Shown in pieces: positions 1 to 8,782 of a stretch of DNA of 17,500 bases. Position 1 is the first letter of the stretch; each line of letters begins with the position of its first letter. Origin of the DNA: Nymphaea colorata. Its lineage: Eukaryota; Streptophyta; Magnoliopsida; Nymphaeales; Nymphaeaceae. Below the pieces are notes generated by a model, which searched no databases, was not told where the DNA came from, and saw only the letters and a program-made list of their open reading frames with translations. The translations under genes were made by a program, and so were the position numbers. Location of the stretch: contig NW_022204733.1 in assembly GCF_008831285.2 (NCBI RefSeq), positions 1-17,500 of the forward strand, written 5' to 3'.

Positions 1-1410
1 TTGTGTGTCCGCTGTAATTTTGAAAATGACTACGTAAATGCCCTTCGAAAGTAAGTAATACATACGAAACATATAAAATGCAGTTAATCCTGCTGTGTAG
101 AAAGCTATTATCGCAAAAATCGGTGAATACAACCAACTATCATTAAGAATTTCGTCTTTGGACCAAAAACAAGCGAGGGGTGGAATACCACAAAGAGAAA
201 GTGTACCTAAAAAAAAAGTTGTTTTTGTAATTGGCATATATTTAGTTAAACCGCCCATAAGAACCATGTTCTGACTCTTAGTCGGAGAATACCCAATAAT
301 GGGTTCCATGGAATGAATGATTGATCCAGACCCTAAAAACAATAATGCTTTAGAATAAGCATGAGTGATCAAATGGAATAAAGCGGCTCGATAAGAACCT
401 ATACCCAAAGCTAACATAATGTATCCCAATTGAGACATCGTGGAATAAGCTAAACTTCTCTTAATATCTCTTTGAGCAAGAGCTAAGGTAGCTCCTAATA
501 GTACCGTTATTACACCTATCAAAGATATGATATTCATTATGTAAGGTATGGCTATGAAAAGAGGAAGAAGCCGAGCTACAAGAAAAATTCCTGCGGCTAC
601 CATAGTAGCCGCATGTATCAGAGCCGAAATAGGAGTGGGTCCCTCCATAGCATCAGGTAACCATACATGAAGTGGGAATTGCGCAGATTTAGCAACTGCA
701 CCGAGGAATAATAAGAAGGCACAAAGCGTAGCAAATGAGGAATTCATCTCATTGTTATTAATGATCGAATCATTGAATATTTCGAATAAATCCTGAAATT
801 CGAAACTACCTGTTATTAAATAAAAACCTAGGATTCCTAATAATAAACCAAAATCCCCCACACGATTGGTCACAAACGCTTTTTGACAGGCATTTGCTGC
901 AATTGGTCGGGTAAACCAAAAACCTATTAACAGATAGGAACACATTCCCACTAGTTCCCAAAAAATATGGATTTGTATCAAATTGGGACTAGTAACTAAT
1001 CCCAGCATCGCTGTATTGAAAAAACTCATATAAGCAAAAAATCTCAAATATCCTCGGTCATGAGACATATAATTATCACTATAGATAAGAACCAGGATTC
1101 CAACAGTAGTGATTAATATCGACATAATAGAAGTAAGTGGATCAATCAAGTAGCCGAATTCTAAGGAAAAATCACTAGTGATGCTCCAAGACCATAGATA
1201 TTCATAAATTGAGCTACCATTGATTTGCTGGATCGCCAGCTTAGTGGAAAAGACCATAACTATACTTAACAATAAAACAGCGGGAAAAGCCCATATACGA
1301 CGAATATTTTTTGTTGCTGTCGGATTAAGCAGGAGTTCCAATCCTATTAACATAGTAACTAGAAGCGGAACGAAAGGTATAATCCATGCATATTGATATG
1401 TGCGTTCCAT
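1..1410 (-). CDS. ndhF: NAD(P)H-quinone oxidoreductase subunit 5, partial (3' end outside window), one frameshift
   Basis: This encodes a multi-spanning, proton-pumping membrane subunit (NuoL/ND5-like) of the thylakoid NDH complex. The start is the ATG at 1408-1410, giving [13 protein letters not shown], the usual ndhF N-terminus. About 450 codons then run without a break through hydrophobic helices and family signatures such as [51 protein letters not shown] and [15 protein letters not shown]. Near 57-58 one T is missing from the conserved TATTTACTTAC stretch. The native frame reads on to a non-family tail, while the conserved FEGHL motif continues one frame over to the window edge. The full gene is usually about 2.2 kb, so roughly the last third lies outside. 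The identity is certain. Whether the frameshift is real or a read error is open; only this one break is visible in 1.4 kb, far fewer than in the next genes. Confidence 0.95.
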   Translation of the reverse strand, partial: MERTYQYAWIIPFVPLLVTMLIGLELLLNPTATKNIRRIWAFPAVLLLSIVMVFSTKLAIQQINGSSIYEYLWSWSITSDFSLEFGYLIDPLTSIMSILITTVGILVLIYSDNYMSHDRGYLRFFAYMSFFNTAMLGLVTSPNLIQIHIFWELVGMCSYLLIGFWFTRPIAANACQKAFVTNRVGDFGLLLGILGFYLITGSFEFQDLFEIFNDSIINNNEMNSSFATLCAFLLFLGAVAKSAQFPLHVWLPDAMEGPTPISALIHAATMVAAGIFLVARLLPLFIAIPYIMNIISLIGVITVLLGATLALAQRDIKRSLAYSTMSQLGYIMLALGIGSYRAALFHLITHAYSKALLFLGSGSIIHSMEPIIGYSPTKSQNMVLMGGLTKYMPITKTTFFLGTLSLCGIPPLACFWSKDEILNDSWLYSPIFAIIAFYTAGLTAFYMFRMYYLLSKGIYVVIFKITADTQ

Positions 1411-1815
1411 AACCATAATAATAAAATTAAATCAAACCTTTTTCCTCTATTTTCTTCTAATTAATTATATTAATTATTGTTCCCAATTCACATTCATCAC
1501 CAGTTCTTATTTATTTTTTTTTTTAACACAAACCAAAATAAGGATACGAAAAGAATATTCTTTTTTATTAATCTGCTCTTCCTCGACTATTTAAAATTTG
1601 ACCCAAGGAGTTACAATTGAATTGGTCAAATGATATAATTAAGCAAATTATTGCTTAATACTAGGGTGAAGTAATATTAGCTTTTGATATGGATCATGAG
1701 ATCCGCAAATAACTCAACCCCAACAAGATCTTTATCCAAAATCATTAACTAATTTAAATTTAATTTGAAAACTGATTGATGCTTCCACCAGAACTTGTGG
1801 AAATTCTATGAACTT

Positions 1816-1859
1816 GTAACCTCCCATATGGTGAAGTAAGAAGGTGAAGTAGAGGTTAC
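1816..1859. repeat. Inverted repeat with internal direct repeats in the ndhF-rpl32 spacer
   Basis: Eight-base arms (1816-1823 and 1852-1859) are perfectly complementary and enclose 28 nt that contain GGTGAAGTA twice. It could form a short hairpin. No function can be assigned. Confidence 0.5.
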
Positions 1860-1877
1860 TTAAATTGCCTTAATCAA

Positions 1878-1899
1878 GTTCAAGTAATGTTCAAGTAAT
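1878..1899. repeat. 11-bp tandem duplication
   Basis: GTTCAAGTAAT occurs twice head to tail (1878-1888 and 1889-1899). This is the slippage-type duplication common in plastid spacers. Confidence 0.75.
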
Positions 1900-2494
1900 G
1901 GATCATTGAACAAAAGTATTATTCGAATCGTGGGGCGCTATGCTTAATGGGATCAATTGTAGAGAAATCTTATTGTTTTATCTCATGTAGGTAATTAATT
2001 CTGGTTATGTTATTAAATGTATTACGACGGTAGGTATATGTAGGTTATATATGGTCTATTTGAATAGACTGAGATAGGAATTGTAACCTTTTATTTTATT
2101 TATTTTTCTTTTTATATTATTTATCTGCGGGGTCGATTTCATCGGTAGTTGATACCATCGATCCTAATGAATGGAATATGAAACAATAGTACATTTTCTT
2201 TCTTCTGAGATTTATTGTATGCATAATAATGATAATGAATACTTCAAAAGAGAAAAAAATAACTATTTTTTCTATGAGAGTTATACCTAGCGAATCGAAT
2301 CTCCTTTCTTTTATTCTCCAACTTGAGTTTGAGTCCCTAGCAATAATTTAGTTATCCCTATTATATGCTATATGCGCATATTTGTATTTATGAAAAATCT
2401 ATAAACTAAATAATAGATATATGAATAGAAAGAATTAATGATCTATTTGAACAATACATGTCTTTCACATCAACTTAGAAAAGTTCATTTTTGC

Positions 2495-2653
2495 ATGCGG
2501 TTCCCAAAAAACGTACTTCTATATCAAAAAAGCATATTCGTAGAAATTTTGGAAGAGAAAGGATATTGGGCAGCGGTAAAAGCTTTTTCTTTAGCTAAAT
2601 CCATTTCTACCGGTTATTCAAAAGGTTTTTGTACGACAAAAAAAATGAAATAA
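2495..2653 (+). CDS. rpl32: 50S ribosomal protein L32, with several one-base deletions
   Basis: This is a small protein of the plastid large ribosomal subunit. The C-terminal half in the frame of the ATG at 2495 reads KGYWAAVKAFSLAKSISTG, diagnostic for plastid L32. The N-terminal family sequence (AVPKKRTSISKK) is present in the DNA but one frame away. Compared with the conserved gene, one base is missing right after the ATG (about 2497), one near 2546 and one near 2560. Together they remove exactly three bases and restore the frame. A fourth, a T near 2630, shifts the tail; reading across it gives the usual FFVRQ ending with a TGA a few codons on. The open frame also extends upstream to 2438, but those residues are not L32-like, so 2495 is the native start. 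As read, the first 20 or so residues would be nonsense. Identity is certain; the real sequence is probably intact. Confidence 0.9.
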   Translation: MRFPKNVLLYQKSIFVEILEEKGYWAAVKAFSLAKSISTGYSKGFCTTKKMK

Positions 2654-3056
2654 AAAAGCAAAGAATAAATAATAATGTGATAAGAAACCCTTCAAATGAT
2701 CTAAATCAACATCAATCAATGATTGGATAAATTAATGATTCTGTATCATATATTGGGCCCTCAAAATGGCACTTTTGTGTTTTAAAGGGCGTTATTAGAC
2801 GCAAGATACAAGGTTCAATATAGTGAAAGAGTGCATTTTTATGATTGCGAGATGGGGGCCATTTTCCCATCGATTCACTATTTCCCCATCGATTCACTAT
2901 TACTAAGCTTTAAGGTAAGCTAGTAACAATTATGGAACCTTCAAATATTGACTTGAATGGCTATTCTTCGATTGATTCAATAATCATCTATTGCAATTGC
3001 ATTGAACCTCTCAATATCGACGATTGATATGCATGAGTTAGTATTACTTCGAACAA
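2654..3056. other. rpl32-trnL spacer
   Basis: This is about 400 bp of non-coding AT-rich DNA. Apart from the 19-bp tandem duplication listed separately, nothing recognisable was found. The open frame at 2712-2897 on the minus strand runs through the duplication and resembles no known protein. Confidence 0.65.
2866..2901. repeat. 19-bp-period tandem duplication in rpl32-trnL spacer
   Basis: CCCATCGATTCACTATT appears at 2866-2882 and again at 2885-2901, spaced by 19 bp. It is a slippage-type duplication in a spacer known to vary between related species. Confidence 0.8.
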
Positions 3057-3135
3057 GCCCCATGGTGAAATCGGTAGACACGCTGTTCTTAGGAAGCAGT
3101 GCTAGAGCATCTCGGTTCGAGTCCGAGTGGCGGCA
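3057..3135 (+). tRNA. trnL-UAG: tRNA-Leu (UAG), acceptor stem one base short
   Basis: This is a type II leucine tRNA with a long variable arm. The anticodon is TAG in the loop CTTAGGA, flanked by the stem CTGTT/AGCAG. The D-arm GGTGAAATCGGTAGACAC, variable arm TGCTAGAGCA and T-arm CTCGGTTCGAGTCCGAG all match plastid trnL-UAG. The position between rpl32 and ccsA is canonical. The 5' acceptor strand is GCCCCA (6 nt) against a 3' strand of TGGCGGC (7 nt). Pairing leaves one C of the 3' strand unpaired, and restoring a single G (GCCGCCA) gives a perfect 7-bp stem. The discriminator base is A, and CCA is not encoded, as usual in plastids. Confidence 0.93.
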
Positions 3136-3245
3136 TTCTCTAAACAAAAAGACACAACGGATCCTTTAATTCGATACCATATTTACATTCGGTAATTAAG
3201 GAAGGGTTCCCTTTTTTATAACTATAAAAACAAAAATGATTGTTT

Positions 3246-4144
3246 ATGATATTTGCAACTTTAGAACATATATTACTCACATATCTTTTCGATCATTTCA
3301 ATTGTGATCCTACTCATCTGATGACCTTGGTCTATGAAATTGTAGGACTATGTGATTCGTCAGAAAAGGCATGATAGCTACTTTTTCTGTATAACAGGTT
3401 ATTGTTACTCGTTGGATTTATTCGGGACATGTACCATTAAGTGATCTATATGATCATTAATGTTCCTTTCATGGAGTTTCTCCTTATTCATATAGTTCCA
3501 TTTTAGAAACTATAAGAATTTTTCAGTAAAATAACCGCCCCAAGCGCTATTTTAACCCAGGCTTTGCCACTTCGGGTCTTTTAACTAAATGCATCAATCC
3601 GCAATATTAGTGCCTGCTCTCCAATCCGTTGGTTAATGATGCACGTAAGTATGATGTTGTTGAGCTATGCAGCTCTTTATGTGGATCATATTATCCATAA
3701 CTCTCCTGGTCATTACGTTTAGAAGAAAGATAGATATTTTCGGTAAAACCAATCATTTATTATTAGTTCATTTCTTTTGATGAGACCCAATACGTGAATT
3801 TTCGTTTAGAAATTATCACAGTATCAATTGACTCAGCGATGGATTCTTGGAGTTATCGTGTCATTGGCTTGGTTTACCCTTTTAACTATAGGTATTCTTT
3901 CAGAGCAGTATGGGCTAATGAGGCATGGGGATCTTATTGGAATTGGACCCCAAAGAAACCTGGCATTTATTACTTGGACCGTATTCGCGATTTATTTACA
4001 TACTAGAACAAATAAAAGTTTGCAAGGTGCAAATTCAGCAATTGTGGCTTCTATGGATTTCTTATAATTTGGATCTGCTATTTGGGGTCAATCTATTAGG
4101 AAGAGGGCTACATATTATGGTTCATCACATTAAACATCTAATGA
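3246..4144 (+). CDS. ccsA: Cytochrome c biogenesis protein CcsA, frame broken many times
   Basis: CcsA is a thylakoid membrane protein of the system II pathway that attaches heme to c-type cytochromes. The start ATG at 3246 is followed by IFATLEHIL, the family N-terminus, after which the frame is lost within about 15 codons. Conserved pieces follow in all three forward frames. The tryptophan-rich heme-handling motif is visible as [14 protein letters not shown] in one frame, LDPKETW in the next, and [17 protein letters not shown] in the third, all between about 3900 and 4020. The end (GGTTCAT... to TGA at 4142-4144) matches the family C-terminus. The 899-nt span is shorter than the usual 940-970 nt. 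Part of this is single-base losses and part an apparently shorter variable loop before the RYQLTQ-like segment near 3820. As read, no functional protein could be made; identity is certain. Confidence 0.88.
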
Positions 4145-4211
4145 AGAAAAAAACTGCAGAATACATAGAAAGATTGTACACATACCCTTTCATCTCATAT
4201 ACCCCTCATAT

Positions 4212-4241
4212 ACCATAATATTATTAACCATAATATTATTA
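4212..4241. repeat. 15-bp tandem duplication
   Basis: ACCATAATATTATTA is present twice head to tail (4212-4226 and 4227-4241), just downstream of ccsA. Confidence 0.85.
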
Positions 4242-4248
4242 TCTCATT

Positions 4249-4264
4249 TATACATATATGTATA
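4249..4264. repeat. 16-bp perfect palindrome
   Basis: TATACATATATGTATA is its own reverse complement. It is AT-only apart from one C/G pair, so it may be chance in such AT-rich DNA or part of the 3' structure of ccsA. Confidence 0.6.
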
Positions 4265-4279
4265 GGTGAAGATATATAT

Positions 4280-4331
4280 GTAATCAGAAAATCTGTAGTT
4301 AAATAATAAAACTACAGATATTTCTGATTAC
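4280..4331. terminator. Long stem-loop between convergent ccsA and ndhD (3'-end hairpin)
   Basis: The left arm (4280-4300) and right arm (4310-4331) are complementary over 21 bp with a single one-base bulge, separated by a 9-nt A/T loop (4301-4309). It sits downstream of both ccsA (+) and ndhD (-). That is the usual place for plastid 3'-UTR hairpins that stabilise mRNA ends against exonucleases. Such hairpins are also known places for small loop inversions between related plastomes. Confidence 0.85.
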
Positions 4332-4490
4332 AATTTCCTTCATTTAATTGCATTTTGACTTGATAGAAGGAAAAATCTTCTTTCCTTTTGATTGGTCTAG
4401 CCAACGATTGATTGTTTGTAAACAGCAGTGCAGGATTATTGGATTGGATCTTCTGTGCTGCCCATAACCATAAAAAATCCATCCATGAAG

Positions 4491-5974
4491 CTACCCATGA
4501 AAGTAATTAGAAGAATAGTTCTACCTTGTCAACTGATAGTGAAAGAACGAAATCTGGATAAATACCAATTACCTATTATAGTAAAAGGTATACACATCAA
4601 AATAAGATTTCTCGTGGTCCAGAATCCACAAGTGAGACTTGGGAACATTGAATAACCTGTATCCATAGAACATCTGGCGTGACATAGATAATGAATAAAT
4701 AGGAGTTAATATCATTCCAATTGCCATTACAAAAGTAATTAGTATTTTGACATTACAAGGTATTTTGGCTAGTAATTATTCCCAAAAATATCACAAATTC
4801 TGCAACAAAACCACTCATTCCTGGTAATGCGAGAGAGCCATTGAGAAGCTACTGAACATCGTAAAGATCTTGGCATTAGTATAGCTATTCCCCCCATTTC
4901 GTTAAGATAACGAAGACGTATTCTATCATAACTTGTTCCTGCCAGGAAAAAAAGTGCAGCACCAATAAATCCATGAGAGATGATTTGTAAAATAGCTCCA
5001 TTGAGTCCCGCATCGGTTATAGAACTAATTCCTATTATTATGAAACCCATATGAGATACGGAGAATAGGCTATTCTCTTTTTTAAATTGCGTGACCAAGA
5101 GAAGTTAAAGCTGCATAGATTATTTGAATAGTCCCTACTATCATCAACCAAGGAGAAATATGGAATGGGCGTGGGTAATAATTCCATATTGACCCGAACC
5201 AACCCGTATGCTCCCATTTTTAATAAGATTCCAGCTAGAAGCATACATGTACTGTAATGCGCCTCTCCATGGGTATCTGGCAACCATGTATGTAAAGGTA
5301 TGATCGGTGATTTGACAGCATAAGCAATAAGGAACCCAAATAAAATATTATTTCCAATGCCACGGGATACGATGATTAGCTAAGTTTCAAAATTTATGTT
5401 GGTTCATTGGAACCATATAAACCATACCTAGAACTCCCATTAAGAGAAAAATGAACCTCCTGCAGTGTACAAAATGAACTTTGTAGCTGAGTACAGACGT
5501 TTCTTTCCTCCCCACATGGATAAAAGTAGGTAAACAGGAATTAATTCTAATTCCCCACATGATGAAAAAAAGTAAGAGGTCTCGAGAAGAAAATGATCCT
5601 ATTTGACCACTGTACATTGCTAACATCAGGAAATGGAACAATCGCGAATTTCGGGTAACTGGCCAAGCCGCTGAAGTAGCTAAAGTAGTGATAAATCCTG
5701 TCAATAAATGGGTCCTATAGAAAGTCCGTCGATTCCGAGTCTCCAGTGAAAATCAAAAATATTTATCCAGTTAAAGTCTTCTTCCAATTGGATTAATGGA
5801 TCGTCCAATTTAAAATGATAACAGAATACGTAGGTCGTTAGAAGGAGTTCAAATAAGCAGATACAGATGTATACCATCGAACTACCTTATTTCCTCTATG
5901 AGGGAAAAGAGCAATTAAGGAACCCGCGGATATGGGCAAAACAACAATGATTGTTAACCATAAAAATCACTCAT
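4491..5974 (-). CDS. ndhD: NAD(P)H-quinone oxidoreductase chain 4, frame broken many times
   Basis: This is a proton-pumping membrane subunit (NuoM/ND4-like) of the thylakoid NDH complex. Family segments appear in order on the minus strand but in changing frames. These are [28 protein letters not shown] near 5580-5650, [30 protein letters not shown] near 5190-5285, and [37 protein letters not shown] near 4930-5050. The DNA for the [15 protein letters not shown]-terminus lies near 4520-4570. The stop at 4491-4493 follows a TTTCATGGG end. The first codon at 5972-5974 is ATG rather than the ACG that is RNA-edited in many angiosperms. Sequence matching [13 protein letters not shown] follows, after an early frameshift. 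The span of 1484 nt is about 20 nt below the usual 1503. It is the last gene of the ndhH-ndhD unit. Confidence 0.9.
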
Positions 5975-6005
5975 AGTAAAGACAAATACACTTTGATTTG
6001 ACCAG

Positions 6006-6050
6006 AAAAACCCGCGCTCGGATTTTTTTATTTATCGAGTACGGGTTTTT
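6006..6050. terminator. Stem-loop downstream of psaC
   Basis: AAAAACCCG (6006-6014) pairs with CGGGTTTTT (6042-6050). The stem is extended by CTCG/CGAG after a 2x2 internal loop, and an AT-rich loop closes it. It lies between the psaC stop and the ndhD start on the minus strand, where psaC/ndhD transcripts are known to be processed. A role as an RNA-end stabiliser is inferred from position and shape. Confidence 0.7.
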
Positions 6051-6099
6051 GTCGGTAAAGAGGAATCAAATGGATTCAAGGGGAGTTTTTTGTAACGTA

Positions 6100-6340
6100 T
6101 TAATAAGCTAGACCCATGCTACGGTTGTCTCATGCCATAAATAAACCCGTATACTTAAGAATCCGTTGGACAAGCAGATTCACATCTCTTACAACCTACA
6201 CAGTCCTCCGTTCTTGGTGCGGAAGCAATTTGCTTAGCTTTACATCCGTCCAGGGTATCATTCCAGGACATCTGTAGGACACGCTCGTACGCATTGGGTA
6301 CACCCTTACATGTATCATAAATCTTTACTGAGTGTGACAT
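6100..6340 (-). CDS. psaC: Photosystem I iron-sulfur protein (FA/FB), five one-base deletions
   Basis: PsaC binds the terminal 4Fe-4S clusters FA and FB on the stromal side of photosystem I and passes electrons to ferredoxin. The start ATG (6338-6340) gives [11 protein letters not shown] and the stop TAA is at 6100-6102. The span of 241 nt is five short of the invariant 246 nt (81 aa). The missing bases lie near 6307, 6262, 6251, 6160 and 6124. The first three compensate each other, so the open frame continues to 6155 and shows the second cluster motif [14 protein letters not shown] intact. Between 6307 and 6251 the residues are scrambled and the first cluster motif is lost. Beyond 6160 the C-terminus ([14 protein letters not shown]) is out of frame. 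Read across the gaps, the protein is the standard PsaC with no damaging substitution, which argues for sequence error over decay. Confidence 0.93.
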
Positions 6341-6730
6341 TAGATCTATTAATTTTTTTGGAACGTCATAAATTTTCGGTCTGGTAGCTTTAGTAAATGA
6401 TTAAATATTTTGGCACCAGACGAATCGGTGATTAGACCATAAAGTTTGTTAGAAATCTATTTCTGATCTGTTCATGAGATAGGCCCAAGTACTTGATCTC
6501 TTATCTTCATCAAACATGGTCATATCAGTCAATACACGTTTTGCTAATCTATAAATGAATATAGTTATATATAATAAAGAAAGAAACGTATAAAATTATT
6601 GTACTCTTATCCTAATCCATGCTTATGATCCATTGATCCATAACGTGAGTCGAGTGTCTATTTACTTCTACAGAGTGACATAACGTATATGTCTTTATAT
6701 ATTTTATTTGAGTAAGGTTCCGACTACCGA
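6341..6730. other. psaC-ndhE spacer
   Basis: This is about 390 bp of AT-rich sequence inside the ndhH-ndhD transcription unit, separating ndhE from psaC. No conserved reading frame, RNA gene or strong hairpin was found. Confidence 0.6.
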
Positions 6731-7032
6731 CTATTTTATTATTCAATAATTTGATGATTGATACGAGTTGATTTCTGTTACGATAGATCGAAGAAACAAT
6801 AGCTGGTCCAATAGCTGCTTCGGCGGCTGCAATAGCGATAACAAAGATCGAGAAACGTCTCCCTTTAATTGGCGACTATCAAATAAATCAGAAAATGTTA
6901 TGAGATTCATATTACAGCATTCAGTATAAGTTCAAGACACATAAGTGCTCTAACCATGTTTCGACTTGTGATCAATCCATAGATACCAATAGAAAATAAT
7001 AGGCACTCAAACAATACATGCTCGAGCATCAT
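6731..7032 (-). CDS. ndhE: NAD(P)H-quinone oxidoreductase subunit 4L, frame broken
   Basis: This is a small three-helix membrane subunit (NuoK/ND4L-like) of the thylakoid NDH complex. The minus strand starts with ATGATGCTCGAGCAT (MMLEHV) at 7032. It then spells, in shifting frames, the family sequence [41 protein letters not shown] and SSIYRNR. The last codons, a TTGAATAATAAA run, lead to a stop at or just after 6731. The span of about 302 nt compares with the usual 306. No ATG-initiated frame of any length survives, because one-base losses occur within the first 30 bp and again near the middle and end. The exact end is uncertain by a few bases. It lies between psaC and ndhG as in other angiosperms. 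Confidence 0.82.
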
Positions 7033-7322
7033 TGACCAACTCCTCGTCAATCTCGATTCATTTCAATATAAACAACAATTCAACTGATTCGATTAATTAA
7101 TGAGAAGATTCTACTGAATCTAATTCAATTATCAATCCATATATTATATAAAAATACCAGTACCAAAAAAGACACTGAAATGGGTCGTCGAACTAACAAA
7201 AACTTTGAAATATGTCTCATGAACAATATTCCAATTTAGGGTGGACAGATAGATGCCGATAACAATTACACGGAGGTTGCTTTATTTTATTTGGTTGGTT
7301 TGTTATTTCCAATTCTAAGTAT
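7033..7322. other. ndhE-ndhG spacer
   Basis: This is about 290 bp of AT-rich non-coding sequence within the transcription unit. I see nothing specific in it. Confidence 0.55.
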
Positions 7323-7843
7323 CTATTCCCGGCGAGCCATAGCAATTGCGCCCACTAAGGAAACTAAAAGGATTATAGAAATCAGTTCAAATGGAAGATA
7401 AAATCTGTTGATAAATGAATCCCAATCTGTTGAACATTATTGTCAGGTCCTTTCTATGATCTGGTTTGATCTTGTAGTCCAATATCCCGTACCATGACGT
7501 GTTTGGGATAGTAGCAATTAGTGAAAAAAATACTTGTACAAACTAGCGAAGTGAATCCATCTCGACAGTCCAAAATGAAAAGAATTGTAATATTCTGAAC
7601 CATTCATAAACATCACAGCAAATAGATTAAGACATTTATGGCTCCCACGTAAATAAGTAGCTGCGCAGCAGCTACAAAATAAGAGTCGATGGAATATAAA
7701 TAAAGATATACAAACAAGAACCAATCCCAAGGAAAGGCAGAATAAATTGGATTGGTAAGTAATACCACTCCTAGACCTCCTACTATAAGACCTGATCCCA
7801 GAGATACTAAAGAATATTCATGTATTGGCGCAGGTAATCCATT
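7323..7843 (-). CDS. ndhG: NAD(P)H-quinone oxidoreductase subunit 6, frame broken
   Basis: This is a membrane subunit (NuoJ/ND6-like) of the thylakoid NDH complex. The native start is the ATG at 7841-7843, where ATGGATTACCTGCG lacks one T of ATGGATTTACC. The downstream protein [34 protein letters not shown] is therefore read only from an upstream out-of-frame ATG at 7880-7882. The segments [19 protein letters not shown] and [13 protein letters not shown] follow in two frames. The C-terminus is [10 protein letters not shown]-like, with a stop at 7323-7325. The 521-nt span is ten short of the usual 531, so about ten net one-base losses are spread along it. The order ndhE-ndhG-ndhI is canonical. 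Identity is certain; it is not translatable as read. Confidence 0.88.
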
Positions 7844-8175
7844 ATGTGTTAAATAAGCGATAAATAAGTCAAAATATCTCATGATCTTACTGGTCGGGAA
7901 AAAGTGGTTACCCTTTTTTATATCTAATAGTTCTTACCCAGCGTGGTGTGGTTTATGTAGATTGAGTTAACAATTGACGGGCCAATCTTGCTTTTGTCTT
8001 TAGTCGAAACAGAGTTCGTAATTTCATATTTTTAATTAAACAAATAAGGGCTATGGCTATATGGCTATATATTTATATATTCAAAAGTAGTTATAATCCT
8101 CACAAATCTAGTTATTCTTTGTCTGACATGAAAGAAACTACCTACTTTTGATCAAAACTTAGTCTTATTTTTAAT
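7844..8175. other. ndhG-ndhI spacer
   Basis: This is about 330 bp of AT-rich non-coding DNA. A small tandem repeat (ATGGCTAT at 8053-8060 and 8061-8068) and the adjacent TA-rich run are the only structure seen. Confidence 0.55.
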
Positions 8176-8703
8176 TTAATTGGTAATCGTTCTGAATCAA
8201 GGGTTCTCCATAGATATTTTTATTGGAGTTGAGTTCATAATTGTTCGAACTGTGTAATCTCCAATTACAGACATTGGTAACCGACCCAAGCAATTTGATT
8301 ATAATTTAATTCGTGACGATCGTAGGTGGAAAGTTCATATTCTTCAGTCATTGATAACAGTTTGTGGGGCAATACTCCACGCAATTACCACAAAATATAC
8401 AGATTCCGAAATCAATACTATAATTAAGCAATCGTTTCTTTCTAATATCTGTTTCTAATCGCCATCAACAACAGGTAGATCTATCGGACATACGCGAAAC
8501 ATACTTCACAAGCATGCATTTATCAAATTCAAAGTGGATTCGCCACGGAAACGCTCTGATGTGATCGATTTTTCATAAGGATATTGAATAGTTACAGGTA
8601 AACGATTTGCGTGAGATAGGTAATCATGAACTTTGACCAATGTATCTTGCAGCTCGTACTGTCTGTTGACATAATTCATGAACCCAGTCACCATAGGAAA
8701 CAT
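8176..8703 (-). CDS. ndhI: NAD(P)H-quinone oxidoreductase subunit I, frame broken
   Basis: This is a peripheral-arm ferredoxin-like subunit (NuoI-like) that carries two 4Fe-4S clusters in the thylakoid NDH complex. The start at 8701-8703 gives [28 protein letters not shown] and SERFRG follow before the frame is lost near 8515. The DNA then encodes, in other frames, the first cysteine cluster (about 8475-8515, CACEVC.., with one T lost in the TGCATTGCTTG stretch). The second cluster is the [17 protein letters not shown] region at about 8350-8405. The C-terminus matches the longer family form that ends after NSTPIKISM, with a TAA at 8176-8178. The open frame extends upstream to 8796, but that part is spacer and not NdhI-like. 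The span of 528 nt is within the family range of 501-543 but includes several one-base losses. Confidence 0.87.
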
Positions 8704-8782
8704 ATATCGTGAATATCCATGAATAATTTGATGTTCTTTCTCTTGCTTGAGAGAGGATAAGAATCTGGAATATCCTATTCTG

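Larger units (their letters stand above)
1411..2494. other. ndhF-rpl32 intergenic spacer
   Basis: This is about 1.1 kb of AT-rich non-coding sequence between divergently transcribed ndhF and rpl32, so it should carry the promoters of both; no convincing -35/-10 pair stands out. It holds a small inverted repeat (GTAACCTC at 1816-1823 with GAGGTTAC at 1852-1859) enclosing two GGTGAAGTA copies. It also holds a perfect 11-bp tandem duplication at 1878-1899. Open frames here are short, low complexity and unlike any known plastid protein. Confidence 0.7.
4145..4490. other. ccsA-ndhD convergent spacer
   Basis: This is about 345 bp between the ends of two convergent genes. It contains a 15-bp tandem duplication, a 16-bp perfect palindrome and a 52-nt hairpin, listed separately. 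Such spacers carry the 3'-end processing and stability hairpins of both transcripts. Confidence 0.7.

Noticed and set aside
1400-1594. Small plus-strand frame at the ndhF start
   Set aside because: It starts on the antisense of ndhF and continues into AT-rich spacer, with only low-complexity hydrophobic residues.
2438-2494. N-terminal extension of the rpl32 frame
   Set aside because: The residues do not resemble L32, and the conserved start context lies at 2495. The extension is open only by chance.
2712-2897. Minus-strand 61-residue frame in the rpl32-trnL spacer
   Set aside because: It is spacer sequence containing a slippage duplication, and I recognise no family.
4249-4264. Palindrome as a protein-binding operator
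   Set aside because: It is nearly all A/T in an AT-rich spacer next to a stronger hairpin. Nothing else supports an operator.
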